A stretch of DNA of 64,000 bases from Xanthomonas sp. Leaf131 (GTDB lineage Bacteria; Pseudomonadota; Gammaproteobacteria; Xanthomonadales; Xanthomonadaceae), in NCBI RefSeq assembly GCF_001423495.1, contig NZ_LMOG01000007.1, forward strand, positions 1 to 64,000, given 5' to 3'. Made by a program: the position numbers and the translations under genes. The notes beneath the pieces are model-generated. The model was given only the letters and a program-made list of their open reading frames with translations, had not been told where the DNA came from and made no database searches. Shown here in pieces: positions 16,458 to 27,100 of this stretch (its first letter is position 1; each line of letters starts with the position of its first letter).

Positions 16458-18188
16458 TTACGGTGTGGTGGCGGCGCGGGTTGGCGCTGCACGCACGCCG
16501 CGGTTGTCGGGCCATGGCGAATCCAGCAGTGCCAGCGGCACGGCATCGGCGATCGGCGTGTTGGCGTAATAGGCGGTGAGGTCGGCCTGCATTTTCGGCC
16601 GCGACGTGTCGTCCAGATAGGTCATGTGGCCGCCGGCGTAGGTGGCCACCCACACATTGGGTGCGAGATCGCGGATGGTACGCAGCCGCGCAAGTTGTTT
16701 TTCGGTGCTGTAGAACGGCGTGGCCAGGTCGTGATACCCGCTGACCGCCAAGACCTTGAGTGCGGGGTTCAGGCGCAGCGCCGCGAGCAGGTCCGGTAGC
16801 GTATCGGGCGCCAGTTTGCCGGCGTGGCTGAAATCCCAGGCGTTGATGATGTCCGCATTGAGCGATGCGTAGGTCGCGTTGGGCGCGCTATAGCCCAGAT
16901 ACTCGGGAAACTGGCGGGCCAAGGCCGTGGCCAACGGTTGCTCGATCAGGATGTCGGAGGGGTCGCCATCGGTCTGCAGACGCGGGTCGTTCGCAGGCAA
17001 GGTGACACGGCCGTCGTAGCGGCCGAAGATGCGGCCCGGCAGCAATGCGTTATTGAAGGGTTGCAGCGCGAAATAGCCCTGCAATGCCTGCGTGCTGAGC
17101 CCGGACAGCGGCCGCCACCGGGCAAGCACGTTCGCGCCGGGAACCACCGGCTTGCCCAGGATGGTGGGAAAGCCGTACTGGCTCAGCACCCAGGTTGGCC
17201 CGTAGCGCTGAAATTCCGCGTGCACCACGCTGACGAAGGCGCGCATCTGCAGGGCATAGAACTCGTCGCTTGCGGTGACTTCGGTCTGCTTGTGATACGC
17301 GGCCACCGCAGCGTAGCTGGGGAAATACCCGCCGATGGTGTCGCCGCTGTACTTCATGCCTTTTGCATAATCCGGGTAATACAACCCGCCGGAAAACGTG
17401 GCGTCGGCGTAATAGTTGAGGATGGACGATTGCAGGACGATGCCGCTGAGCCGCACGCCGGCCGATTCCAGTGCCAGCGCCAGCATGGTGGAGCGGGCGG
17501 TGCCATACGATTCGCCGAACAGATACAGCGGTGCGCCAGGACGTCGATTGACCTGCAGATAGCGTTGGATGAAGTCGCGCATCACCTGCACATCGGCATC
17601 GCTGCCCCAGAAGCTGCGGTTGGTATTGGGCAGGATCGCTTGCGACAAACCGGTGCCGGGCGGGTCGATGAAGACCATGTCGGTGCTGGCGATCAGGCTC
17701 TCGGCATTGTCGACCATGGGGTAGTTGGGCCAGCTACCGAAGCTGGGCGCAGCGGTGGCCAGGCGTTTTGGCGCGAACGAGGCCAGGTGCAGCAACGCCG
17801 CCGATGCCCCCGGCCCGCCGTTGTAGAAAAAGGTCAGTGGCCGCGGTTTGCCATTGCGTGCCGGGGCGCTGTAGGCCACATACGACAGGGAGGCCTGTGG
17901 CTGGCCTGCGGCATCCTTCGCAATCAGGTGGCCGGTACGCACGCTATAGGCCACCGTCTGTTGCTTGCCACGCCACACGTAGTGCATCAGTGCGGAACGT
18001 TCGTTGGCGACGTTGGCATCCAGTCCTGCATCGGGCTTGGACGAATAGGCGATGCGATCGGTATACGGGGCATTGCCGGCGGTGGCCTGCGGCGTTTGCT
18101 GCGCACTGGCGATGTGCGGGCCAACCAGCAGCAATCCTACCAACAGCAAAAATGCGCGTCGTGCGGTACCGGCGGTGTGCTGAGCCAT
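16458..18188 (-). CDS. Secreted S10 serine carboxypeptidase
   Basis: A 576-aa protein with signal peptide (MAQHTAGTARRAFLLLVGLL, cleavage near IASAQ). Peptidase S10 features: oxyanion region FFYNGGPGASA, DPPGTGLSQA, catalytic serine in LFGESYGTAR, late Asp region ALKVLAVSGYHDLATPF and catalytic His in YAGGHMTYLDD. Family members remove C-terminal residues from peptides at acidic pH in the periplasm or outside. Start MAQHTAG was chosen as the start of the signal peptide; the 55 codons upstream are in frame but non-coding in character. Confidence 0.9.
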   Translation of the reverse strand: MAQHTAGTARRAFLLLVGLLLVGPHIASAQQTPQATAGNAPYTDRIAYSSKPDAGLDANVANERSALMHYVWRGKQQTVAYSVRTGHLIAKDAAGQPQASLSYVAYSAPARNGKPRPLTFFYNGGPGASAALLHLASFAPKRLATAAPSFGSWPNYPMVDNAESLIASTDMVFIDPPGTGLSQAILPNTNRSFWGSDADVQVMRDFIQRYLQVNRRPGAPLYLFGESYGTARSTMLALALESAGVRLSGIVLQSSILNYYADATFSGGLYYPDYAKGMKYSGDTIGGYFPSYAAVAAYHKQTEVTASDEFYALQMRAFVSVVHAEFQRYGPTWVLSQYGFPTILGKPVVPGANVLARWRPLSGLSTQALQGYFALQPFNNALLPGRIFGRYDGRVTLPANDPRLQTDGDPSDILIEQPLATALARQFPEYLGYSAPNATYASLNADIINAWDFSHAGKLAPDTLPDLLAALRLNPALKVLAVSGYHDLATPFYSTEKQLARLRTIRDLAPNVWVATYAGGHMTYLDDTSRPKMQADLTAYYANTPIADAVPLALLDSPWPDNRGVRAAPTRAATTP

Positions 18189-18667
18189 GGTGCACCTGTG
18201 TCGAAATGGAGGCGCTGCGCATGCAGTGACGATTGCAAGGCCGATGGCACACGGTGCCCGGCGCAATGCCAACACAGGCGTGCGACCGGACGTGCGTGCA
18301 ATGGCGAGGTCCTCACGCAGCGAACGGGTCAGACCTGTGCGCAGCTTGTGCACGCGCTACGCCGGCCAGGCACCGGCATGCGAAGCCAGCGCACGTTGCA
18401 CGAAGCGACATGGCTGCTGCTCCGAGCCAGCGTGACGCGTTGTGACCGACTCGACAGCGGCACCTGCGGCGAAGGGCGGGTGTGGCGCAGTGGCAGCAGG
18501 ACTGGCGCAGTCCGATCGCTGCGCCTTTCTGCGTCTTGGATCGTCATCGACCCGGTCGATTGGCCTGCGAGCGCCGTGACGGCGTCACCTGGCGACGGTA
18601 ACGCGGGTGTGTGGATCGCCCCCTGCGGTGGGCACGCGTTGCAGGCCTGCCGCGATCCGGCCGGCCC
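18189..18667. other. Intergenic stretch without a recognised gene
   Basis: About 480 bp between the S10 peptidase start and the HDOD gene end, both on the minus strand. No frame here has a convincing start and family motif, and no clear hairpin with a U-tract was seen. It should hold the peptidase promoter. Confidence 0.5.
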
Positions 18668-19849
18668 TCACTCCACGCTGGATGCCACCAGCCGCTGCCA
18701 GAGCGCGACGTTGGCCTCGTTGTCGGGTTCCAGCGTGGCCAGCACGCTCAGCGCATGGTCTTGATGCTCGGCGCCGTGGCGGGCAAGCATGGCCAGCGCG
18801 GCAGCCAGCCGGCCGTAACGCAGCGCCATGCCAAGCGAGGTGGCCAGCAGGGTGGTGTCGTGCTCGGGGCGTTGCTCGTCCAGCGCAGTGCTCAGCTGCG
18901 GCGGCAGCTCCCAGGCGGTGGCAATGGTTTTGGCGACCGTGGCGGTGTGGCGTTCGACCAGGGCGGCGGCCACTTCCAGGCTGTAGGGCAGCGACGGGCG
19001 TTCGGCGTAGGTGTCGCGCAATACGCGCAGGATCACCACCGCGCCCAGGCCCTGCAGCAGGCCGGCCAACTGTGCCGACAAGGTGTCGCCGCCGCGCTCG
19101 CGTGCGTAGGCGGCCGCTGCGGTGGCGGTGCGCAGCGCGTAGTCCCACACGGCGGCCGGCAGGCGCGAGTACAGGCCGCCATCCAGGCTCAGCACCGGCT
19201 GCATGACCGCTGCGGCGACGATCTGGCGCACGCCCTCGGTGCCGATATGCACCACCGCCCGCTCCAGACTTTCCAGCGGGCCGCCTTGCGGGCGATACAG
19301 CGCGCTGTTGGCGATGCGCAACAGGTTGGCGGCCAACGCCGGGTCCTGCGCGATGATTGCGGCGATCCCGCGGCCGGAGGCATCCGGGTCGTTGACCGCA
19401 CGCATCAGCTGCGGCAACAGATGCGGGCGGCGCGGCAACAGCTGCGGGCGCAGGTCCACGTGTTCGAGCGCGCCGGCCACCGCAGCCAGCACGTCGGCCT
19501 GCGCGGGATCGACCGGCAGGCTGCCATCGGCCAGCGACGGGGTGGACATCACCGCGGCATACATGCGCCGCAGCAACGGGCGCATCGGTGGCGGCCCGGA
19601 CGGCAACGGCTGCGGTGCAGGCGCTGTCTGCGGCTGCGCTTGCTCGGGCGCTTGCACTTGCACAGGCGCCAGCTCCGGCGTGACCGCTGCCGGCGCAGCG
19701 TGCGTGCCGGGCGCGACGGTCTCGGCGGGCGTGGCAGGTGCGCTCGTCGTCCGGGCACGGTGGCGCAGCAGAAGCCAGGCAATGACACCGGCAAGTACCA
19801 AGCCGGTAAGGAGTCCGGCAGCAAGCAGCAACACAATCACGGGCGTCAT
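18668..19849 (-). CDS. Membrane-anchored HDOD-domain protein
   Basis: A 393-aa protein. Residues 4-30 form one transmembrane helix (VIVLLLAAGLLTGLVLAGVI), followed by a Pro/Ala/Gln-rich linker to about residue 90 and an HDOD domain: IIAQDPALAANLLRIANSAL, ESLERAVVHIGTEGVRQIV, LQGLGAVVILRVL. HDOD domains are degenerate HD phosphohydrolase relatives used in signalling scaffolds and often linked to c-di-GMP. The start was moved to the MTPVIV that begins the helix. Confidence 0.8.
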   Translation of the reverse strand: MTPVIVLLLAAGLLTGLVLAGVIAWLLLRHRARTTSAPATPAETVAPGTHAAPAAVTPELAPVQVQAPEQAQPQTAPAPQPLPSGPPPMRPLLRRMYAAVMSTPSLADGSLPVDPAQADVLAAVAGALEHVDLRPQLLPRRPHLLPQLMRAVNDPDASGRGIAAIIAQDPALAANLLRIANSALYRPQGGPLESLERAVVHIGTEGVRQIVAAAVMQPVLSLDGGLYSRLPAAVWDYALRTATAAAAYARERGGDTLSAQLAGLLQGLGAVVILRVLRDTYAERPSLPYSLEVAAALVERHTATVAKTIATAWELPPQLSTALDEQRPEHDTTLLATSLGMALRYGRLAAALAMLARHGAEHQDHALSVLATLEPDNEANVALWQRLVASSVE

Positions 19850-20073
19850 AGGAATTTGTCTGAGCAGTGCTGCGACTATCCGCGAAGCCGGTCGTGGCGG
19901 CAATGTGGCTGTGCCATGGTCGGAACGTCGTCCCGAGCCGATCGCAGTGCACGCGCGCTGGAGAAGCGCGACATGTATCGACAACCCGGCAAGCACGACG
20001 GCTGGAGGTGTACATCCGGTCGCGACTGCGGCAGCGACTCCCTCAGCGCGCATGTCCGGCGACGTGCGCGGGC

Positions 20074-21417
20074 TTATCGTGCGGGTGCAGGCATAGGTGC
20101 AGATTCAACTGCCGATCGAGAGCTGGCGCTGGCAAAGGGGTCCAGCAAGGCCTTGTCCAGCTTGGCCGCCACACCCACGCTGCGCCCGGCGAGGTTGGCG
20201 ACTTGATAGTGCACCGCAACGCCAAGCACCTGGGTGGCCTCCGACAGCGACAGCCCATACTCGTCCTGCAACCATTGCAACAAGCCGGCGGTCGCCACGC
20301 GCAAGGCGTCGTCGCTGGAGCCGCCCTGGCCCAGCGCCATCACTTGCGTGGGCGATTCCACGCGCGGGGTGAGGTAGGCACGCTGCTTGCGCAACGCGAC
20401 GCGGAACTCCACATCCAGCGAGGTCTCCAACGCCCACTGGGTGGTTTCGCCATCGCCTTGCAGCGCATGGCCGTCGCCCAGATACAGCAGCGCGCCGGGT
20501 TGTTGCACCGGCAGGTAGACGGTGTTGCCGGCGAGCACGGCATTGAAATCCATGTTGCCGCCGAAGCTGGCGGTGTCGCCAGTGGAGATCGGCGGATAGC
20601 CGAATCCCGGTGCCAGCGCCAAACCGCCCAGCATCGGTTTGACCGGAATGGTGAAGTGCTGCAGTGGCCCGGTGGACACATCCGGCCGCGCGATGCCGGC
20701 CTCGCGGTCCAGCCGCCAGCGCACACGTTGGCCCAGGCCGGCGGCCTTGCTCGCCAGCCGCGGCGTCTGCAACCGCCCGACCAGGCCATCGAGGCTGTCG
20801 GCGTAGTCGCGGTTGAGCGACAGGCTGACCAGTGTGATGGCCAGCGTATCGCCGGGTTCGGCGCCCACCACGAAGAACGGCCCCACCTGCGGATTGCCGA
20901 ACAGGGCACGGGTGATGCCGTGCGCATCCACGCCACCTGAATCCAGGGTCTGCGTGCGCACGCTGTCGCCCGGCCAGATGACCAGGGCCGGCGGCCGATC
21001 GGCACTGAAGGTATTGCTGTAGTCGCGTGGCACGAAACGATGGACGCGTGGCGCCGCGTCCGTGCGGGTAGGGACGCGCCAGGCACTGAAGGTATGCAGT
21101 GCACGTGCCTGGCTGTTGTTGGGATCGGGCAGGTCGCTGTTTCCGCGCATTTGCGTGCCGTGGATGCGGCCGTGCAAACGCGATTGTTGTCCGTCCTTAG
21201 CGGTGGCCACCAGCGTGAGCGCATTGCCACGCAGCGTCCCGCTGACGCGATCCTCATCCAGGCGGCCGCTGACCTGCGCGTGGTCGCGTTCCAGCGTCAA
21301 GGTCTGATAGACGCGATTGCCCCACAGATCGCTTGCCACGATCCATTGTTCCTGACAGCACGCCGACAGCGGCAACACGCCCATCAAGAGTCCAGCAACG
21401 ACAGAGCGCACAGGCAT
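20074..21417 (-). CDS. Secreted acetamidase/formamidase-family protein
   Basis: A 447-aa protein with a lipoprotein-type signal (MPVRSVVAGLLMGVLPLSAC, lipobox LSAC). From about residue 125 it follows the FmdA/AmdA fold: VIWPGDSVRTQTLDSGGVDA, NPQVGPFFVVGAEPGDTLAI, GNMDFNAVLAGNTVYLPV, GALLYLGDGHALQGDGE. The family hydrolyses formamide or acetamide. The first ~100 mature residues are a separate beta domain not seen in cytoplasmic amidases. Export suggests an extracytoplasmic substrate. Confidence 0.8.
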   Translation of the reverse strand: MPVRSVVAGLLMGVLPLSACCQEQWIVASDLWGNRVYQTLTLERDHAQVSGRLDEDRVSGTLRGNALTLVATAKDGQQSRLHGRIHGTQMRGNSDLPDPNNSQARALHTFSAWRVPTRTDAAPRVHRFVPRDYSNTFSADRPPALVIWPGDSVRTQTLDSGGVDAHGITRALFGNPQVGPFFVVGAEPGDTLAITLVSLSLNRDYADSLDGLVGRLQTPRLASKAAGLGQRVRWRLDREAGIARPDVSTGPLQHFTIPVKPMLGGLALAPGFGYPPISTGDTASFGGNMDFNAVLAGNTVYLPVQQPGALLYLGDGHALQGDGETTQWALETSLDVEFRVALRKQRAYLTPRVESPTQVMALGQGGSSDDALRVATAGLLQWLQDEYGLSLSEATQVLGVAVHYQVANLAGRSVGVAAKLDKALLDPFASASSRSAVESAPMPAPAR

Positions 21418-21766
21418 CCGGCAATCCTTTGGCAAGCGAAAGATGCACCTTGGGTGGCGACCTGCGACAGGCGCGCGTGCCAGAGGTCATCGTCGGCGCC
21501 TGGCGCGCGCTTGAACTTGCCGAAGGGCGCTGTCACGGCAGCGCCAGCATCCACATCGCCCTAACAAGCGCCAGCCCATCATGCGTCACCAGCTGTGCAG
21601 CCCTAGAGCATCTAGGCAGCTTAAAGGGTGCAGGCATCCGCAGTTGGACCATCTTTCACGACAAACACCGCGCAGTGCGCGGTGTCTGCGTTTGTGCGCG
21701 GGTGATGCGCGCGCGATGGCTGCGCGCGCGGTGCAGCCGGCGCCCTGTCATCGCGGCACAACTGCG
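21418..21766. other. Intergenic stretch with one hairpin
   Basis: About 350 bp with no convincing gene. At 21665-21685 ACACCGCGC pairs with GCGCGGTGT around an AGT loop; on the minus strand it is followed by TTTGTC, so it may terminate the emfourin transcript. Confidence 0.4.
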
Positions 21767-22078
21767 CTACAGCGTGCCCTGCTTCCACAGCCGCACGATC
21801 TCGGCCGGCGCATGTTCTTCGGGGATGCGCAGCGGCTCGCTGGCACCGTCCCAGGCGATGCTGAAATAGCGTCGGTCGCCACCACCGGCCTGCGGGCGCG
21901 GCAACGCATGCACCAGGCATTGGTCAAGGAGTGCGCGCAGGTGCAACCGCTGCGCATCGTCCAGCTCGTCCATCAGCAGTTGCCGCTCGCGGCGCATGGC
22001 CGGGAACGCGGCCACCCCGCCCTCGCGGGCCAGGCGCAAGGTCACGCCCAGCTCCACCGGTGGCCGCTGTGGACTCAT
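21767..22078 (-). CDS. Emfourin-like protealysin inhibitor
   Basis: A 103-aa protein: VELGVTLRLAREGGVAAFPA, LDDAQRLHLRALLDQC, RYFSIAWDGASEPLRIPEEH and EIVRLWKQ. This is the pattern of emfourin, the small proteinaceous inhibitor of M4 protealysin-like proteases, always encoded next to its protease. The ATG overlaps the stop codon of the upstream M4-type gene (ATGA at 22078-22075), the usual coupled arrangement. The inhibitor appears intact although the partner protease has lost its catalytic core. Confidence 0.8.
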   Translation of the reverse strand: MSPQRPPVELGVTLRLAREGGVAAFPAMRRERQLLMDELDDAQRLHLRALLDQCLVHALPRPQAGGGDRRYFSIAWDGASEPLRIPEEHAPAEIVRLWKQGTL

Positions 22079-22554
22079 GCCAGCACGCCCACGTCGTGCC
22101 AGGCCTGTTGCACCGCGCGTGCCTCGGCGCTGTCGGGGCCGTAATCGGAGCTGGCGACAGTGACGGTGCGTGCGGCAAAGGTGGCGAAGTCGGCACCGGC
22201 GGCCAGTTCGCCGCCGGTAAGCGCGCGGTACCAGATGCGACCGGTTTTTTCCCACGCAGCGCCACCGATCGCTAGCGCAGCGCCTTCGTCGCGGACCAGG
22301 GTGCCGGGCAAAGCGGTGCCTTGGTGCGCATCGTAGATACGCCGCCGCAGCGCTTGGGTGGCCGGTGCGGTGTCCGCTGCGAGGGCGTCTGCGCGTGCGA
22401 GCAGCCCACGCGCGCGCTGCTGACGCAGATGGGCGGTGATCTGGCGGGACAGCTGCGCGCACTGGCGTGCATGCTCGGGCGCCGCCTGTGCCACATGGTC
22501 CAGCAGATACGGCGGCAGGATGCCGGCACGGCGCGGGGTCAGGGGCGCAGACAT
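22075..22554 (-). pseudogene. M4 protealysin-like metalloprotease with internal in-frame deletion
   Basis: A 159-aa frame. Residues 10-92 match the protealysin-type propeptide (GILPPYLLDHVAQ, RRIYDAHQGTALPGTLVRDE); residues 97-159 match the C-terminal end of the M4 catalytic domain (AWEKTGRIWYRALT, ADFATFAARTV, AVQQAWHDVGVL). The middle of about 200 residues, including HExxH and the glutamate ligand, is absent, and the two ends are joined in frame near residue 95. Start MSAPLTP follows GTGGAG. It cannot be an active protease; it may be a pseudogene or make a short protein. Confidence 0.8.
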
Positions 22555-22664
22555 AAGCGAACTCCACAATGGGGTGCGCTCGCGACTATGCCGAGACCGG
22601 GTTTAGGAAAACGTTAGGCCGGGCCGGGTTGCGCCCGTGCAGCGGGTTGCGGCGGGCCTGGCGT

Positions 22665-23321
22665 TCATTCCAGTTGCGCCAGCGCGTCCTGGATCGGCGT
22701 CTGCCCATCCACAAATCCTACCGTCTTGCCGATCGTGGCCGGCGTCGCCAATGCAGCGGCGATCACCTGTGCCACGTTCGCGCGTGAGACGCCTCCGTCG
22801 GCATCGCTGCCCGGGTCGCGGGTAATACGGCCCGATGGCGCATCCTGCGTGAGTCGTCCTGGCCCCAGCACGGTCCAGTCCAGCGTGGTGTTGCGCAGGT
22901 GTGCATCGGCTGCGCCCTTGGCCTGGGCGTAGGCAAAGAAGCCATCGTCCGGCCCGATGCCATGTTCCAGCCCGGCACCGAGGTAGGACACCATCACGTA
23001 ACGACGCACGCGCGCCTGCTCGGCCGCATGCATCGAACGGATTGCCGCATCGCGATCCACCGCATAGGTGCGCGCCGCATCGCCACCACCGGCACCGGCC
23101 GACCACACCACCGCATCGTGGCCTGCCACTTGTGCAGCGATGGCATCGGTATCGGCGTGCTCGATATCGAACACCAACGGCGTAGCGCCATCGGCCATCA
23201 CATCGTCTGTGTGCGCGGGATTGCGGAACAACGCCGTCACCTGATGCCCACCGCGCACCAGCAGCGGGGTAAGCAACCGCGCGACCTTGCCATGGCCGCC
23301 AATCAACACGATACGAGACAT
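22665..23321 (-). CDS. NAD(P)-binding atypical SDR protein
   Basis: A 218-aa Rossmann-fold protein. GGHGKVARLLTPLL is the glycine-rich dinucleotide site near the N-terminus (IVLIGGHGKVA), followed by HDAVVWSAGAGG, YVMVSYLGAG and a YAQAK segment resembling the SDR YxxxK motif; LDWTVLGPGRLT and VSRANVAQVIAAAL are typical of the YwnB-like NmrA-type subgroup. It may act as a reductase or redox-sensing protein. Start MSRIVLIGG begins the first strand. Confidence 0.8.
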   Translation of the reverse strand: MSRIVLIGGHGKVARLLTPLLVRGGHQVTALFRNPAHTDDVMADGATPLVFDIEHADTDAIAAQVAGHDAVVWSAGAGGGDAARTYAVDRDAAIRSMHAAEQARVRRYVMVSYLGAGLEHGIGPDDGFFAYAQAKGAADAHLRNTTLDWTVLGPGRLTQDAPSGRITRDPGSDADGGVSRANVAQVIAAALATPATIGKTVGFVDGQTPIQDALAQLE

Positions 23322-23556
23322 CCACCCCTCCAACACGGCGCGCCGCAAGGGCGCTGACTGCCACCATCCTGGCCAATGCGGTGCTAAGGCGGTGTTATCG
23401 CCGCGGCATGCGCGCAGCGATCGTTGGCATCGGTCGAACCGATGGTGCCTGCAGCGCGCAACGCATCGGCAGCCATCGATCCACCGCCTCACAACGCACA
23501 TGCCGCCATGACCGCATCGATCGCATCTGGGACACTACGCGCCCTGTCTTTGCGAG

Positions 23557-24009
23557 ATGCCGATGACCACCTCCACTGAACTTCGTCCACGCGTGGGATG
23601 TGGCGCCTTCATCCGCCGTGCCGATGGCCGTCTGCTGCTGGTGCAGCGCGGGCGTGCGCCTGAGCAAGGCCATTGGGGCCTGCCCGGCGGCAAGGTGGAC
23701 TGGATGGAAACCGTCGAAACCGCTGTAGTGCGCGAAGTGCTCGAAGAAACCGGCCTGCATGTACACCTGCAAAGCGTGCTGTGCATCGTCAGTTACTTCG
23801 AGCCGGATCTGACGCCGCCAGAGCACTGGGTCGCACCGGTATATCTGGCCGCCATCGAAGGCAGCGAACACGCGGTGCGGCGCGAACCCGAGGCCATCGT
23901 CGATATCGGCTGGTTCGCACTGGACGCATTGCCATCGCCGTTGACCACCTCCACGGTGCAGGCACTGCAGCATCTGCAAGCGGCCAGCGCGGTGGCATCC
24001 GGTCTCTGA
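23557..24009 (+). CDS. Nudix hydrolase
   Basis: A 150-aa protein with a complete Nudix box at about residues 47-69: GKVDWMETVETAVVREVLEE then TGL (consensus GX5EX7REUXEEXGU). The start of the fold, GCGAFIRRADGRLLLVQRGR, and the GLPGG loop match MutT/NudC-type enzymes that hydrolyse nucleoside diphosphates linked to other groups. The substrate cannot be read from sequence. It stands alone between a divergent SDR gene and the M48 protease gene. Confidence 0.85.
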   Translation: MPMTTSTELRPRVGCGAFIRRADGRLLLVQRGRAPEQGHWGLPGGKVDWMETVETAVVREVLEETGLHVHLQSVLCIVSYFEPDLTPPEHWVAPVYLAAIEGSEHAVRREPEAIVDIGWFALDALPSPLTTSTVQALQHLQAASAVASGL

Positions 24010-24199
24010 GGGGTTTGGGTGGCCGGAGTGGCGCAAGGCCATCGTTACCCAGACGGACGCGGTGACAAGCGCATGGATTTTGCCGACCGAGTCCGCTATT
24101 TTTCTTCCGGCGCGAGGGGGAACATCGCCGCAGATGTCGAACGCAACGGCCGGGACGCCGATGACTGTGTAGGCCCGGTCACTCATCAGGGGACGAAGA

Positions 24200-27100
24200 A
24201 TGGAATCGCTGTATCCGCAAGGCCCGGCCGTGGTGCCGGAACGCTTGACCGCGCCCAGCAGCAAGTATCGCCGTAACGCATGGCTGGCAATGCTGGGGCT
24301 GGGTGGCTTTATCGCCGTCTACCTGGGGTTGCTGGTGTGGTTTGGCTGGACTGCTTACCGGCTGGTGGCCGGGCTGCTACAGGGTTCTGGCGGCGAGCAG
24401 GCGTTCTGGCTCTGGGTGGTGGCCGCTGGTGCCGCATTCCTGGCGGTGTTCATGGCCAAGGCGCTGGTGTTCAACAAGCGCGCCGAGCGCGATACGCGCG
24501 CGCTGGAACTGTCGCCGGCCGAGCAACCGGCGTTGTTCGCCTTCCTGCACCGTTTGGCCGACGAAGCCGGCGCGCCGCGTCCGCACAAGGTGTACCTGTC
24601 GGCGCAGGTCAATGCAGGCGTGTTTTACGACCTGTCGCTGCTCAACCTGTTGCTGCCTTCGCGCAAGAATCTGGACATCGGATTGGGCTTGGTCAACGTC
24701 CTGAATCTGGGCGAATTCAAGGCCGTGCTGGCGCATGAGTTCGGACATTTTGCCCAACGCACCATGGCAGTCGGGCGCTGGGTGTACATCGCTCAGCAGA
24801 TCGCCGCGCATATCGTCGGCAAGCGCGATGCGCTGGACCGTGTGCTGGCCACGCTGTCGCGCATCGATCTGCGTGTTGCCTGGATCGGCTGGGGCCTGTC
24901 GCTGATCGTGTGGTCGATTCGCTCGCTGGTCGAAATCGCCTTCCGCGGCGTCGTTCTGGCCCAGCGCGCGCTCTCGCGCGAGATGGAATACCAGGCCGAT
25001 CTGGTCGCCGCGTCGCTGACCGGTAGCGATGCGCTGGTGCATGCCTTGCACAAGCTCGAAGCCGCCGACGATGGCTGGCAACGTGCGCTGCGTTTTGCCG
25101 GACGCGAGTTCGCGCAGGACCGCCCAGTCAAGGATCTGTTTGCGATCCAGTCGCGCATCATCGAGCACATGCGCGTGGTGTTGAACGACCCCGGACACGG
25201 CGTGGTGCCGGCACTACCGCAGCAGCAGGCCGAGCAGTACCGCCTGTTTCAGAACGAAATCGCGCAGCCTTCGCAGATGTGGGCGACCCATCCGCCCAGC
25301 GCCGCGCGCGAAGAGAACCTCAAGCGCCGCTACATTGCCTGCCCGATCGACGCGCGCCCGGCGATGGAGCTGTTGCACGATGCGCAATCGCTGCGCGAGC
25401 AGGTCTCGCGCGGATTGCTTACCGGCGAGGTGCCGGCCTTCGTGGACACCGAGGTGTCGCTTGCGCAGCTGGAGCGCGAGTTCGGTGCGTTGTCGCTGTC
25501 GCGTCGCTATCAGGGCCTGTATCTGGGGCGCTCGTGCACGCGCGATGCCGGCACGCTGGCCGCGTTGTATGCCGACCCGCTGCCCAGTGGCGATCTGGTG
25601 CAGGCACTGGATGCGCTCTATGCGCCCGATGACGGCCAGGCCATCGAACACCTGCGTGAGCGCGAGCGCCAACGCGCGACCCTGCAAGGGCTGATGGATG
25701 GCGGGTTGCGTGCCACCGGCGGCGTGTTGACCTGGAAAGGCACCAGCCTGTCGCGCAAGCAACTGCCTGCCGTGATCGCAGAGCTGGATGACGAGTTGCG
25801 CGTGCTGCGTGCCCGCGTCAGCGGGCACGACAGACGCTGCCGCAGCGTGCATCTGGCCGCGGCCGAAACGCTCGCCGGCGGCTGGCCGGCGCTGTTGCGC
25901 GGCTATCTGGCGGTGTTGCATTACACCGATCACGCACTTGCCGATATCGAAGATGCGCAGCTGCTGTATCTGCAGACCTTTCACAGCGTCATTGCCGACG
26001 GGCGCGTCTCGGCCAAGGAATTGCGCAAGCTGGTGGCTGCGTGCAATCAGCTGCAACGCGCGCTGCGCGCGGTCTACGACCAGGCCGCACAACTGCGGTT
26101 GAACGCGCCACTGTCTGCCGCACTGGGTAAGCAACAATGGCAGCAATGCCTGCCGGATTTCCGCCTGGCCGAGGCCGACGAAAGCAACATCAATCCCTGG
26201 ATGGAGGCGGCCAAGGGTTGGGTGCAGGTCACGCTCGAGACGCTGCGCGAATTGCGCGATGCCAGTCTGGAACAACTGCTTGCTGCAGAAGACGCGGTTG
26301 CACAGCAGCTACGTCAGGGCGACCTTAGGCCAACGACCGACGCGCCTGCCGCAGCGCCTGGCGAGTATCCGGTGCGCCTGCCGGGCGACGAGCGACGGCG
26401 TGATCTCAAACAGAACCTGTGGCAGCGGTTTCTCGCAGCCGACGGGATCTTTCCCTCGGTGGCACGCGTTGCCGTGGCTGCGGCAATTGTGGTCGGCGTG
26501 TTGTGGTTGGGCGGAACCTTGGGGCAGACAGAGGTGGCGGTCTACAACGGCCTGCAGCAGACCGTGACCGTATCGATCGATGGACAAACGGCATCGCTGG
26601 CGGCCGGGAACCGTCATGTCTTTCAGGTGCCGGAGCAGGCCACGCACCGGATCGAAACGCGCGCTGCAGACGGCAGCGTGATCGAGGCATTCGATGCGCC
26701 CAGTGGGGGGCATGCTGGCCACTTCGCCTACAACGTGGCCGGTGCGGCGCTGCTGCTGAACTGGCGGGCCAGCTACGGCTCGGCTGTCGAGGACACCTCG
26801 CGCAGCGTGAGCAGCACGCGTTGGGAACAGACCCATGCCCAGGACATCTTCAGCGAGCCGCCGCAGCAGATCAGCGGCAAGGGCAGCCAGTACCGTGATG
26901 TGCTCACCGCCGTGTCCGGAAGGCCTCCGCATCAGTTGCTCGGCGAACTGACGCCTGCGCGGGACCTGGCGTTGATGACGGCCCACGCACGTTGGGATGC
27001 CCCCGATGCTGCCTATCTCGAACAATGGATGGAACGGCTGCGCGAGGCTGCGCCGACGGCATTGCCGCCGTTGCTCGTCGAGCGGCTACGGCGCGATCCG

